A model generated the notes under the pieces. It made no database searches, was not told the DNA's origin, and saw nothing but the letters and a program-made list of their open reading frames with translations. A program made the position numbers and the translations under genes. A DNA stretch of 39,428 nt from Halomicronema sp. CCY15110. GTDB taxonomy: Bacteria; Cyanobacteriota; Cyanobacteriia; Phormidesmidales; Phormidesmidaceae. Location of the stretch: contig NZ_JACSWC010000401.1 in NCBI RefSeq assembly GCF_016888165.1, positions 1 through 39,428 on the forward strand, read 5' to 3'. Each line of letters opens with the position of its first letter. Positions within the stretch are counted from its first letter, which is position 1. This document shows positions 26,865-35,427 of the stretch, one piece after another.

Positions 26865-27278
26865 AGCGATCGCTCCCAATGGGAGGTGTGTTCATAAATG
26901 CTGATCATTACCGTATTGCAATAACCACTGGCAATCATCCTAAGCAGCAAGGTCTGATCCCGGGGGTAAACTTTTGATTTGCTTTACGTAAGAGAAAACA
27001 AGCACAAAAAAGCGTTACATAACGCAATACACCCTGTCTCTAAAAGAATTCTCCATAACGCCCTCCTTTGCCGTGTAAATAATCTCGCCAGGGAACGGTT
27101 CTCTTTGACAGTAACCGCCGCGATCGCCCGCCCAATCCAGGCAGCATTCCCTCCACGCTGGCTCCGTTTGGGCCTGTCGCGTCCCCTATAACGCTCCACA
27201 AAACAGGGTGAGGGGGCTAACTTGGCGCAGACCGCCGCCATCAGTCACCATAGTGTGAAGGAAACGTTACACACATAG
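26865..27278. other. Divergent promoter region of the cytochrome oxidase operon and a dehydrogenase
   Basis: About 410 bases with no convincing ORF. It contains the palindrome TTACGTAA (26984-26991) and GCGTTA-CA-TAACGC (27012-27025), with a further TAACGC near 27055. These are candidate regulator sites for the oxidase operon or the dehydrogenase gene. No -10/-35 pair can be named with confidence. Confidence 0.4.
27012..27025. promoter_or_regulatory. Perfect dyad GCGTTA-N2-TAACGC, possible operator
   Basis: Six-base arms at 27012-27017 and 27020-27025 are exact reverse complements, and the half site TAACGC recurs about 30 bases downstream. It lies in the divergent intergenic region, the right place for a dimeric regulator. 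Assignment is speculative. Confidence 0.3.
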
Positions 27279-28046
27279 GTGAACGCATTGACACAAGCTT
27301 GGCAACAGGGAAATGCTCTAATCGTTGGCGCTAGCCAGGGCATTGGTTTAGGCTTCGTCCGGCATTTGCTGACCGACGATCGCTTTCAGCATGTGTTTGC
27401 CACCTATCGTCAGCCCGCCACGGCAGCCGATTTGCTGGCCTTGCAAGACCATCCCAAGCTGCACTGCCTAGCGTTAGAGGCGACCGAGGAAGGCGAAGTC
27501 GCCCAACTGGCGGCCCAGATCCAGGCTCAAGCGGCCGGCTTAGATCTGGTGGTGAACTGCGTCGGAGTCTTGCATCAAGGCGGATTGCAGCCCGAAAAGA
27601 GCCTACGGCAGATTGATGCCGACAAGCTCATGCAATATTTTCAAATCAATAGCGTGCCCGCCATTTTGTTAGCGAAGCATTTGCAATCGCTGTTGCGGCA
27701 GGAGGGCCGCACGGTGTTTGCCAACCTCTCCGCCAAAATCGGCAGCATTGAAGATAATCGCCTGGGCGGCTGGTATGGCTATCGGGCCTCCAAAGCCGCA
27801 CTAAATATGTTTCTAAAGACCGCAGCGATCGAATACAGTCGCAAAAATCCGCACACTGTAATCTTGGCTTTGCACCCTGGCACCACCGACACGCGATTGT
27901 CTGAGCCCTTTCAGCGCAACGTTCCACCAGGCAAATTGTTCTCCGTTGAGCGGACGGTCACCCAACTATTGAGCATCATCGACAATGTGACCGAAACCGA
28001 CAATGGCGCGTTCTTCTCGTGGGATGGCAGTCGGTTGCCCTGGTAA
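27279..28046 (+). CDS. Short-chain dehydrogenase/reductase
   Basis: A 255-residue NAD(P)-dependent oxidoreductase of the SDR family. The nucleotide-binding motif is VGASQGIGLGF near the N-terminus, NCVG follows strand 4, and the catalytic residues are Ser in ANLSAKIGS and Tyr-x-x-x-Lys in YGYRASKAALNMF. The C-terminus (LHPGTTDTRLSEPF and FFSWDGSRLPW) fits the C-factor (CsgA-like) subgroup. The substrate cannot be told. It starts at GTG 27279; TTG 27288 is an alternative. It is a monocistronic gene divergent from ctaC; a hairpin terminator lies about 310 bases after it. Confidence 0.9.
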   Translation: MNALTQAWQQGNALIVGASQGIGLGFVRHLLTDDRFQHVFATYRQPATAADLLALQDHPKLHCLALEATEEGEVAQLAAQIQAQAAGLDLVVNCVGVLHQGGLQPEKSLRQIDADKLMQYFQINSVPAILLAKHLQSLLRQEGRTVFANLSAKIGSIEDNRLGGWYGYRASKAALNMFLKTAAIEYSRKNPHTVILALHPGTTDTRLSEPFQRNVPPGKLFSVERTVTQLLSIIDNVTETDNGAFFSWDGSRLPW

Positions 28047-28418
28047 GGAAGCAGCGGGAAAATCATCTCCCGATTGAGGATAGTGGCTGGGTCGCAGGAT
28101 AGCAGGGTGGCCCTGTTCAGACGGTAGTCCCGTATTTTGGGAGGCGACAAATTGGCAATGAATTGGGTGCTGCCGCAGACCGGATGAATGTCATCAAACG
28201 CCAGCAATATGACGTTAGTCCTCAAAAGCAAGTGGGCAGCCTGAGATTATCTAATGCATTGAGAATCTTTATGGGGACAGTCGGCCCGGCGGCAGGGTAC
28301 TACGTCTAGTCAACGGTCAGACTTCCTGTCGTTTCTCTTAGCAAACAGACAGCACACCCAAAAGCCCAGCCACTAAGATGGCCGGGCTTTTTCTTTTTGG
28401 ATACCGCTTCTGACTGCA
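28047..28418. other. Intergenic region between convergent genes
   Basis: No gene is seen in these 370 bases; a weak minus-strand frame overlapping the dehydrogenase end is not protein-like. The hairpin at 28360-28391 ends the region. Confidence 0.35.
28360..28391. terminator. Bidirectional hairpin terminator
   Basis: AAAAGCCCAGCCA (28360-28372) pairs with TGGCCGGGCTTTT (28379-28391) with one mismatch and a six-base loop, followed by a further T-run (TTCTTTTT). It lies 27 bases from the stop of the minus-strand gene and downstream of the + strand dehydrogenase, so it can serve both. Confidence 0.8.
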
Positions 28419-28811
28419 CTAACGGGTCGGAGTTGGGAATAAGTGTGCCCTGGTGAGGCGACTCCGAGTGAGCTGCGGGCCGAGCAGATCGCTATGCTGC
28501 AAGCGTTGCGCGGTCTCCGTGTTGAATTCTAGATACGTGCCAGTGTAATCAACTGCTCGATCTGAGCGATCGCTGGCCGCCACTGGCGAGACTGCCTTGA
28601 GAGAGGAAGGATTGGTGGAGGCGATCGCGTCAACGACCATATCGGCGGCCACTGCCTGCTGCAAGGAGTCCACACCCACAGCGGCACAGAAAACCACAAT
28701 GCCCAATACCAGCAATAACGGCACCGAAAAGCGTTGCCAAATTCTCGGCCACCGCATTACGCCACCAGGCACAGAAGCGGACGAAGCCTCAACGCGGGTG
28801 TCATCAAGCAT
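28419..28811 (-). CDS. Hypothetical membrane-anchored protein
   Basis: A 130-residue product. After a polar start comes one membrane helix (VPLLLVLGIVVFCAAVGV) at about residues 30-47, and then an Ala/Ser/Asp-rich extracytoplasmic part with DYTGTYLEFNTETAQRLQ near 88-105. A shorter start at the Met of MRWPRIWQRF (28757) would put the helix close to the N-terminus, as in a signal anchor. No family is recognised. The frame is isolated, with a good terminator directly behind it, which supports it being a gene. Confidence 0.5.
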   Translation of the reverse strand: MLDDTRVEASSASVPGGVMRWPRIWQRFSVPLLLVLGIVVFCAAVGVDSLQQAVAADMVVDAIASTNPSSLKAVSPVAASDRSDRAVDYTGTYLEFNTETAQRLQHSDLLGPQLTRSRLTRAHLFPTPTR

Positions 28812-29113
28812 GAGTGACTACTCCATAACCGGGCGTGCCTTGCACAAACCTGAGACCAGACAAATCTCAATGCAAAGCCACCAACTTCTTAAATATTTAC
28901 ATAAATACAATATCAGACTCATATTCAATGCAGCGCATAAAAGATTATTAAGTTCAGAAAAGCTGACTTGGGGCAAAGGATGATCTGATGAGTGCCGCCA
29001 GTCCCTACAACTTCAGCCTCAAGGGGGCCTGCGACTAGCGACGATCGCGCCTCATCGTCACCTGGCGGACACTCGTGTGGTTTATGGGTCGGGTTGGCGA
29101 GGGCGGCGGCAAC
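28812..29113. other. Intergenic region upstream of the small membrane protein
   Basis: About 300 bases, A+T rich around 28880-28960. It probably carries the promoter of the minus-strand gene that starts at 28811. No ORF or terminator is recognised behind rsmG. Confidence 0.3.
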
Positions 29114-29869
29114 TTAGCCGACGAGCGGCGTTTTGGCGGGAATGCCTGCCGCCCGAGGAAACTCGTCTGGCGTTGGACGCTGTTTCTGCAAGTAAACGCA
29201 GTGGCGACTACCTTGCGTGATGGGGGTTTGCCACGGTTGAACGGCTACCAACTCCCCCCCCAGTTGGGCCGCCACCCGGTCTAATTGCTGCGCTTCGGCT
29301 TCGCTCCATTGGCCACGATACAAAATGGCAATACCGTTGAGCTTGAGCAGCGGCAGGGCGTATTCAGCGCAGGTGGCGGCTGAGCCCACGGCTCGCAGCA
29401 TCACCACATCGTAAAGCTCGCGGTGACTGAGCTGGTGGGCGAGAAATTCAGCGCGATCAGCGATCGCCCGCACCTGCGGCAGCGCCATAGTTGCCGCCAA
29501 CTCGACTAAAAACCGCACCTTTTTTTGGGTGGAGTCAAGGAGGGTGACCTGCCACTCCGGAAACGCGATCGCGGCGGGCAGTCCCGGTATCCCCGCGCCA
29601 GTGCCAATGTCGATCGCTCGTAGAGCCGTGTCCGCCGGGAGCCAAGCTGGCTGATCGGCAGTCGATAACCAAGGAGCTAAGCCACTCAGAGAATCCCAAA
29701 GATGCTTTTCCCAAAACTCAGTCGGTTCGGTAAGGCGGGTCAGATTCATCTGTTGGTTGCCCTGCAAAATGCCCTCAAATAGCTGCTGAAATAGTGCCTG
29801 TTGGGCAGGAGTCGGTTGCCAATGCAGCGTGGCTTGCCAGGATGGTGCAAAGTCGGGCAAAGAAGACAT
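29114..29869 (-). CDS. rsmG: 16S rRNA (guanine527-N7)-methyltransferase
   Basis: Methylates N7 of G527 in 16S rRNA using S-adenosylmethionine (251 aa). The family marks are clear: NLTRLTEPTEFWEKHLWDSL near residues 42-61, the SAM-binding DIGTGAGIPGLPAAI, LLDSTQKKVRFL for the ribose contact, and RAVGSAATCAEYALPLLK. The last 20 residues (PTPDEFPRAAGIPAKTPL) are a proline-rich tail longer than in E. coli RsmG but common in cyanobacteria. Loss of this gene gives low-level streptomycin resistance in other bacteria. It reads in the same direction as the ABC ATPase gene 170 bases upstream. Confidence 0.95.
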   Translation of the reverse strand: MSSLPDFAPSWQATLHWQPTPAQQALFQQLFEGILQGNQQMNLTRLTEPTEFWEKHLWDSLSGLAPWLSTADQPAWLPADTALRAIDIGTGAGIPGLPAAIAFPEWQVTLLDSTQKKVRFLVELAATMALPQVRAIADRAEFLAHQLSHRELYDVVMLRAVGSAATCAEYALPLLKLNGIAILYRGQWSEAEAQQLDRVAAQLGGELVAVQPWQTPITQGSRHCVYLQKQRPTPDEFPRAAGIPAKTPLVG

Positions 29870-30040
29870 GGGGCGGATGGCCTAAACAAAAGGGGCGAAG
29901 AAGCAGTATTGCAGCCCATGAGTGCGCTGTAAACTCGCTTGGGCAGCGCTCAGCTTCTACTTTGAGTTCACACGCAGATGCTGTCACCGGAACCGATTGC
30001 CGCATAGGCGACGGCAATCGGGCTTTGGCAAAATAATGGT

Positions 30041-30697
30041 TCAGGCGGTCAGCTCAGCGGCGGCAGGCAGCGCGTAGGGGGTCAATACGCCATGATCCAG
30101 CTTCCAGGCACAATCAGCGAGTTCAATGAGTTCCGCCGCATCATGGGTGACGATCAGGAGACTCCAATCTTTTTTGAGATTTTTCAGGAGCGTGATCAGT
30201 TGACGCCGCATCGACCAATCCAAGCCGGCGGTCGGTTCGTCTAATAGCAGCAAATAAGGCTGTCTGATTAACTGCACCGCCAAGGCCAAGCGACGCTGCT
30301 GCCCACCGCTGAGCGCATGGGGTTCGGCAGTGAAGGCAAGATGGCCCAGGCCAACCGATTCCAGGGTGGTCACCATGTGACTTTTCGACAATTCGGGATG
30401 CCCGAGGCGCAATTCTTCCAACACGTTGTGGCCACAAAAATGTCGCTCGGGAAATTGGAATACGAGTCCGGCTAGCTGCTGTAAGGCTTCTGGCGTCAAA
30501 ACTTGGTCGCGCCAACGGACTTCACCAGCAGTGGGATAAGCCAAGCCCGCCAAGATTTCTAGCAGGGTCGTTTTGCCCGAGCCGCTGGGGCCAATGACGA
30601 GGCCGAGCTGTTGCGGACCGAGCTGCAAATTGAGGCTTTGCAGAATGGGTTTTGGGGTCGAAGCAGGGTGATATGACAGATCACAAAGATTGAGCAT
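30041..30697 (-). CDS. CbiO/EcfA-like ABC transporter ATPase
   Basis: A single ATPase domain of 218 aa. Walker A is GPSGSGKTT, the Q-loop region reads VFQFPERHFCGHNVLEELRLG, the signature is LSGGQQRR, Walker B is LLLLDEPTAGLD and the switch His lies in IVTHD. The FQFPE-x-x-F-x-x-x-VLEE pattern is typical of energy-coupling-factor ATPases used in vitamin or metal uptake. Orphan members exist in cyanobacteria and plastids (ABCI10-like), and there are no membrane components next to it here. It is complete, with a short C-terminus lacking the extra EcfA extension. The transported substrate cannot be inferred. Confidence 0.9.
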   Translation of the reverse strand: MLNLCDLSYHPASTPKPILQSLNLQLGPQQLGLVIGPSGSGKTTLLEILAGLAYPTAGEVRWRDQVLTPEALQQLAGLVFQFPERHFCGHNVLEELRLGHPELSKSHMVTTLESVGLGHLAFTAEPHALSGGQQRRLALAVQLIRQPYLLLLDEPTAGLDWSMRRQLITLLKNLKKDWSLLIVTHDAAELIELADCAWKLDHGVLTPYALPAAAELTA

Positions 30698-31090
30698 GCC
30701 ATCTCGTCGGCAGGGTGGGCTGTTCCTAAGTTACCCGGATTTGACTCGATTGATGGGGCGATCGCCGATATTTCTTGCGGTGGGCGATCGCCACCTGCGG
30801 GCAGGAACTCTTCATCCGCAACGGCGTCAATTGAAGCATCGTATCCGTCAATACAATATGATTTCAGAGTTGGCTAGTTTCTCCTGTATTGATAAATGGA
30901 GAAAGCTATTGATGAATGGATGAGGCTCGGATACGGTCACAGATAATGACGCCTTGTCCCACACCGTGAATGCGATGATAGTCAGCGCCAACTGGCTAGT
31001 TCGTAGGCGATCGGTGAAAGTATCTCCCTAATTTTTGTCTGCATCTGTCGCACATCGTTCACCCTTTATCTCTTAAACTCCACACGACCT
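30698..31090. other. Intergenic region between divergent genes
   Basis: Nearly 400 bases between the ABC ATPase and TPR genes. Two HIP1-type cores lie at 30759-30791. The rest is A+T richer, and nothing codes convincingly. It should contain the promoters of both flanking genes. Confidence 0.3.
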
Positions 31091-32044
31091 ATGGCACATC
31101 TAGTCTCTGTTTTTGGACATCGTTGGGGCCGGGCCACCTTCCTACGGCGACTCTTCGGCGTGATTTTAGGCGTGGCGCTGGCGCTATTGCCATTGATGCA
31201 ACCGGGGTGGGCGGGCGATCCCTTTCGAACGCAGTCACCAGCGGCGAGCATCAGCGACACCAGCGAACAGATTTTTTACGCGATGTTCCGCGATGGAGAC
31301 TATGTGGTGGCCCGCGAGGCGCTAGCCAATGCTGACCCCGAGGCGACAAATGATCCGCTGTTTCACGCTTTGGGCGCAGCGTTCGCCTACCTCGATGCTG
31401 ACTGGGATGGCTTGTACGGTAAAGCCAAGCTGACGGAGCAAACTGCGATGCAATTGTCGAGCACGGATCCCTTGCGCAGTAATCTGTACGAGGCCGTAGG
31501 CACCTTTTTGGAAGGGGCGCATATTTTACAAACTGAGGGCATTGCCCAAGGCACCCCTAAGGCATTAGGCATGTTGCAGACGGTATTTGATCGCATGGAT
31601 GCCGCCGAAGCAGTTAACGCCACTGATCCGGAACTGAGCTTGATTAAGGGCTATATGGATCTGTTGCTCGCGGTGAATTTGCCCTTTGCGAACCCCGAGC
31701 GGGCGATCGCGCGGTTACAAGATTACGGCTATCCCACTTATGTGTCGTATCGCGGTATTGCCTTGGGCTATCGTGACCTCAGCCGCGATGCCGAAGCCCT
31801 GCAAGCCATTGACGTGGCCATTGAAGCAGCCCCTGAGAATCCTGACTTGCTTTACTTAAAGGCGCAAATTTTACGCCGCTTAGACCGCATTCCCGAAAGC
31901 ATTGAATACTTTGACCAGGCGCTTGCCTACGCCGAACAGTTGCCAGACCCTACCCTGCGACAACTGGCCTTTGAGCGTTGCCATATCACCGGCGTCGATC
32001 GCGACACTTGTCGGCAACAGGTGGAAACAGAATACGGCGTTTAA
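31091..32044 (+). CDS. Sll0314/Alr1548-type TPR protein
   Basis: A secreted tetratricopeptide-repeat protein (317 aa). The N-terminus is a signal peptide (basic start, hydrophobic LLFGVILGVALALLP-like core, AGD cleavage near residue 42). The mature part is alpha-helical, with Ala-rich helix pairs and clear TPR motifs toward the C-terminus (YRDLSRDAEALQAIDVAIEAAPENPDLLYLKAQI, given as two overlapping helices around 225-260, then RRLDRIPESIEYFDQALAYA). The mid-region with FPxxNPERAIARLQDYGYPTY-like sequence is the part I associate with this cyanobacterial family. Two cysteines near the C-terminus (FERCHITG, DTCRQQ) could form a disulfide. The function is unknown; it probably mediates protein interactions in the periplasm or thylakoid lumen. 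It converges on the pseudopilin gene with 25 bases between stops. Confidence 0.82.
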   Translation: MAHLVSVFGHRWGRATFLRRLFGVILGVALALLPLMQPGWAGDPFRTQSPAASISDTSEQIFYAMFRDGDYVVAREALANADPEATNDPLFHALGAAFAYLDADWDGLYGKAKLTEQTAMQLSSTDPLRSNLYEAVGTFLEGAHILQTEGIAQGTPKALGMLQTVFDRMDAAEAVNATDPELSLIKGYMDLLLAVNLPFANPERAIARLQDYGYPTYVSYRGIALGYRDLSRDAEALQAIDVAIEAAPENPDLLYLKAQILRRLDRIPESIEYFDQALAYAEQLPDPTLRQLAFERCHITGVDRDTCRQQVETEYGV

Positions 32045-32069
32045 GGTGCTGTGATTGCTGGGTTGGGGC

Positions 32070-32630
32070 TTAGTAGCAGTAGCGATCGCCATTGGGCACC
32101 GCGTGTTCTTCACCTTTGCGGGTGGCCCCAATCAAGGTCGAAATGATCACGCATCGGTTTTTAGCCGCCCCGTTTTTGCTGTCGAGGGTGACGGTGCTGA
32201 GGCAACACTCCACTTCCCCTTGAAAGCCAAAGCGAACGTAGTGAGTGCCTTCCCGCGATCGCAGGGTCGTATCCGCATCGTTAAGCGTGATATTGGAGCT
32301 GAGGGCCTCCCAGCCGCCAGCATCCTGCCAGTCAACGCTTTGGGGATGAATCGCCCACTCCAAGTGATCATCCACCTGACGCAGGCTAAATTGCCAGGAT
32401 TCGCGGTGGGCAATGGCATTGCTCTGGGCTTGCAGAATGGCCTGTCGTAGGTTGTCGCGGCTCGTTTTTACTTCTTGGTTGGCCTTGTATTGCAGCCATG
32501 AGGGGGTCGCGATCGCCGCCAAAATGCCAATAATCACAGTCACGACGAGCGCTTCAATGATGGTCAAGCCCGTGGGCGATCGCACCAGAAATTGCTGCTT
32601 GGCCCGGTTGAAGCAACGCTCAATTCTCAT
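32070..32630 (-). CDS. GspH/FimT-like type IV pseudopilin
   Basis: A 186-residue prepilin-like protein. The leader is long (21 residues, ending SPTG), and the processed part begins LTIIEALVVTVIIGILAAIA, with Glu at position +5, as required for PilD cleavage and N-methylation. A beta-rich C-terminal domain follows (60-170) with several cysteines (VECCLS, KNRCVI), and the Leu-Arg-Gln-Ala-Ile-Leu-Gln-Ala-Gln-Ser helix is typical of GspH/FimT minor pilins. It may initiate pili or take part in DNA uptake. It stands alone here rather than in a minor pilin cluster; the leader is unusually long, and a start at a later codon is not available. Confidence 0.85.
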   Translation of the reverse strand: MRIERCFNRAKQQFLVRSPTGLTIIEALVVTVIIGILAAIATPSWLQYKANQEVKTSRDNLRQAILQAQSNAIAHRESWQFSLRQVDDHLEWAIHPQSVDWQDAGGWEALSSNITLNDADTTLRSREGTHYVRFGFQGEVECCLSTVTLDSKNGAAKNRCVIISTLIGATRKGEEHAVPNGDRYCY

Positions 32631-32901
32631 TTTTCCTGCACCCTGATTGTCCTTTCAGAGTGCCCAAATCCGCCGATAGCTGATCGTCAATGGGAGCCCG
32701 TTAGAGTCACCAGATTAAGGTGGCGGCATTCACCATGAACTCCTTGACCGACCTCCCCCAACGCTAATCTTGCAAAGGGTTTCAGCGTTCTGGTTTGATC
32801 ACCATCCTGGCCGTCTGAGGCGGCTGGGCCGGACGATCCAGGTGTCGGCTAGGCACCGATAGGCGAGGGACGGATGCCGTTAACCAGCAGCGCGGCCCAA
32901 C

Positions 32902-34320
32902 TTAATCAGCGATCGCCCGATTTTTATAGGCCGCTGGAGCCACGATGCCCTGGGCTTCGAGCCACTGAGCGATCCGCAAAACTTTGGCTTCTTGGTAAGG
33001 GGCGGCAATAATTTGGACGCCCACCGGCAACGACCCCGCTTGCGCCACGGGCACCGATAACACCGGCAGGCCAATAAATGACAACGGCTGGGTATACAGT
33101 CCCAAATGGGGACGCACCAGCACCGATCGCCCTTCAATCATCATCGTTTCCTGAGTGATCAAGGGCGCGACGCAGGGCGTGGTGGGCGCAATCAAAATAT
33201 CCACCTGCTCAAACACCGCTCGCACCTGGTCACGAAACCAGCGGCGTAGACGTTGGGCCTGTAAATACCAGCTCTGGGGTATCAGGGCTCCAGCTACGAA
33301 GCGATCGCGGGTCGCCGGGTCAAACTCCATCAGTCGGGTTTGCAGTCGGGACAAATGCAGCTGACTCCCCTCACTCGCGGTAATCAGATACGCGGCGGCC
33401 CGTGCCCGCGCCGCTTCTGGTAACACCACCTTTTGCGAAATGCCTAATGCCGTTGCGACGCTATCCACCGCCGAGGCAATTTCCGGCTGCATCCCCCGTT
33501 CAAAGTGATCGCCCAACAGGGCAATTTTCAGGTCATCAATGCCTTGCGCTAACGTCGGCAAGGTCGGCGTAGGTGCTTTTTCCGTGCAGACGGGATCCCG
33601 CGGATCCGCGCCCTGCATCACATCAAAGCTGAGGGCAACATCGCGCACCGATCGCGCGAACGGGCCAATGTGATCCAAGCTGGCCGAAAACAGCGCCGCC
33701 CCCGCGCGGGAAAGTCTGCCATAGGTCGGCTTGAGGCCATAAACCCCGCATAGGCCCGCCGGGACGCGAATGGAACCATTGGTATCTGACCCCAGCGTGA
33801 GAGGCACTAACTGCGCGGCCACCGCAGCGGCTGATCCACCCGACGAGCCGCCCGCCACCCGCTGGGGCGCATGGGGATTGGGCGTGGCTCCGTAATGATG
33901 ATTGACGGTGACAAAGCCATAGGCGTACTCATCCATGTTCAGCGCCCCCACCAGAATCGCCCCGGCTTGTTCTAAACGGGCGATCGCGGTGGCATCCTGA
34001 GTGGCAGGGGGATTTTGGCGATTGATTTTGGCTCCCGCCAAAGTCACTTCCCCAGCCACGTCAAACAGATTTTTGACCGCAAAGGGCACCCCCGCCAATG
34101 GCCCAAGGGGCTGTCCGGCTTGCCTCGCCTGATCGATCGCTTGGGACCGTTTGATGGCGCGCTCAGCGACGGTTGAGGTGAAGCAGTTCAAGGCCCGATC
34201 GCGTTCATTAATATCATGCAAGGTGGCCTCAATCAGGGCCTGAACCTGGATGTCACCCTGGTGAACCGCCGCTGCGATCGCCGTTGCATCAGTTAAAGAA
34301 GCCATCGCCAAATCTGCCAT
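32902..34320 (-). CDS. atzE: AtzE-family amidohydrolase
   Basis: An amidase-signature enzyme (472 aa). The Ser-cisSer-Lys triad is visible: Lys83 in PFAVKNLFD, the GGSSGGSAAAVAA loop (Ser159/160) and Ser183 in GSDTNGSIRVPAG. The sequence pattern (AGAKIN, NMDEYAYGFVTVNHHYGATPNP) matches the AtzE group better than GatA or generic amidases. In Pseudomonas, AtzE hydrolyses 1-carboxybiuret in cyanuric acid breakdown and needs the small AtzG subunit; a matching small gene lies directly upstream here (50 bases), which supports the assignment. No atzD/atzH genes are near, so the actual substrate may be a different ureide or amide. Met6 is an alternative start. Confidence 0.88.
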   Translation of the reverse strand: MADLAMASLTDATAIAAAVHQGDIQVQALIEATLHDINERDRALNCFTSTVAERAIKRSQAIDQARQAGQPLGPLAGVPFAVKNLFDVAGEVTLAGAKINRQNPPATQDATAIARLEQAGAILVGALNMDEYAYGFVTVNHHYGATPNPHAPQRVAGGSSGGSAAAVAAQLVPLTLGSDTNGSIRVPAGLCGVYGLKPTYGRLSRAGAALFSASLDHIGPFARSVRDVALSFDVMQGADPRDPVCTEKAPTPTLPTLAQGIDDLKIALLGDHFERGMQPEIASAVDSVATALGISQKVVLPEAARARAAAYLITASEGSQLHLSRLQTRLMEFDPATRDRFVAGALIPQSWYLQAQRLRRWFRDQVRAVFEQVDILIAPTTPCVAPLITQETMMIEGRSVLVRPHLGLYTQPLSFIGLPVLSVPVAQAGSLPVGVQIIAAPYQEAKVLRIAQWLEAQGIVAPAAYKNRAIAD

Positions 34321-34370
34321 CCCTTGAGAGAAGAATTATCTGAGACCAGCCAGCGCCGCAACCAGTCCGG

Positions 34371-34583
34371 TCAAGGCTCGAACGTAGTGGCCGGTTCGAT
34401 GGTATCGGGCAACTCCAACTCCAGTACGGGCCGCGCGATCGCTATCAAACGGACAAAATTTTCCACCACCTGTGGCTCGACTTCGGCAGGTAACGAGAGA
34501 CCCAATAGCTTAGCAGTCTGCTCCACATAAGTCTGAACTTCCGCCCGACTGAGTTCACTAACAGTTTCATGGGGGGTAGTCAT
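34371..34583 (-). CDS. atzG: AtzG-like small subunit (DUF4089)
   Basis: A 70-residue helical protein, similar in role to GatC. The pattern VQTYVEQTAKLLGLSLP, VVENFVRL and the C-terminal LPDTIEPATTFEP matches AtzG/DUF4089 subunits, which wrap around the AtzE amidase and are needed for its solubility and activity. It is 50 bases upstream of the atzE gene on the same strand, so the two form a heteromer operon. The start at 34583 gives a normal length for the family. Confidence 0.85.
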   Translation of the reverse strand: MTTPHETVSELSRAEVQTYVEQTAKLLGLSLPAEVEPQVVENFVRLIAIARPVLELELPDTIEPATTFEP

Positions 34584-35427
34584 ACTCCGCCTCTGGCATC
34601 AATCACGGGTTAATTACTCACGAGTCGGACAATCGCCATGCTAATGAACTAGATAGCCTAGGCCACTCTCAAAATCAAGAAATTCATCACAGAGTTAAAG
34701 GCTAGCATCTCATCCATCAGCCCCGGACACCAGGTATCACTGAGATATTTCTCGATAGCAACAGCGATCGCGACAGAGCATTCATTCTATCGCCTTGCAA
34801 ACCAGATTAATCGCCATTCGTCAACCTTACACATAGAGGATTTCTCGTTTCAGCCACTGCCGAAATCTAGGTCAACTTAACGATGCTTTACATTTTTTGT
34901 GTCGGAGAAATTTAATTTTTCTCCTTCTGAAAGCCGTCTCCAGAATCAATCATTTGGATACATTTTCCCAATCTTCTCCACCACGCTACCCTCATCAAAA
35001 TTGAACGGGCAGTGCAGCATTTGGTTTGAATGCCCAGCCCAGGGTTGGCAGGAAAACGGGACGATATCGGATGACCAGAAACGTTGACCAGAGAGTACTG
35101 AAGATCCGCGATCGCATGAACTTGAATCCTTGAAAGCAATATCCAAGGGAACATTAAGGGCATCTTCAACTAATTTAACTAATCCCAGAAATTCTTTGAT
35201 CTCAACAGGATTAGAAAGGCCCAGTGAATGACTGAAACCTAGCGACTCCAACACGGAAGCGACTTTCAAATATTTGCGATCACGCGATCGCAGCTTCCTT
35301 GCGTGACCATAATTCGGTACCCTGTGTGTAGTTACAAACCCAGAGAACTTGGGGTTCTCAAGAGGAGGTAGGTTTTTCGCTCTGTTTGAGTGAACTAGCC
35401 GACTGCTCGACTTCATAGGAGTTAGCA
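34584..35427. other. Long unassigned region upstream of proV
   Basis: About 840 bases. The first 330 (34584-34911) show no ORF and are A+T rich. From 34912 to 35440 two overlapping minus-strand frames are open (85 and 164 codons), one running through the proV start. Their sequences are not family-like, though the middle of the longer (ESLGFSHSLGLSNPVEIKEF, then LGLVKLVEDALNV) has helical character. A short hairpin (GAGAAC/GTTCTC, 35343-35359) lies about 70 bases before proV. The proV promoter must lie here. Part may be the remnant of a lost gene. Confidence 0.35.

Noticed and set aside
26979-27241. Frames on both strands upstream of the dehydrogenase
   Set aside because: Both lie in the dyad-rich promoter region and neither product is protein-like.
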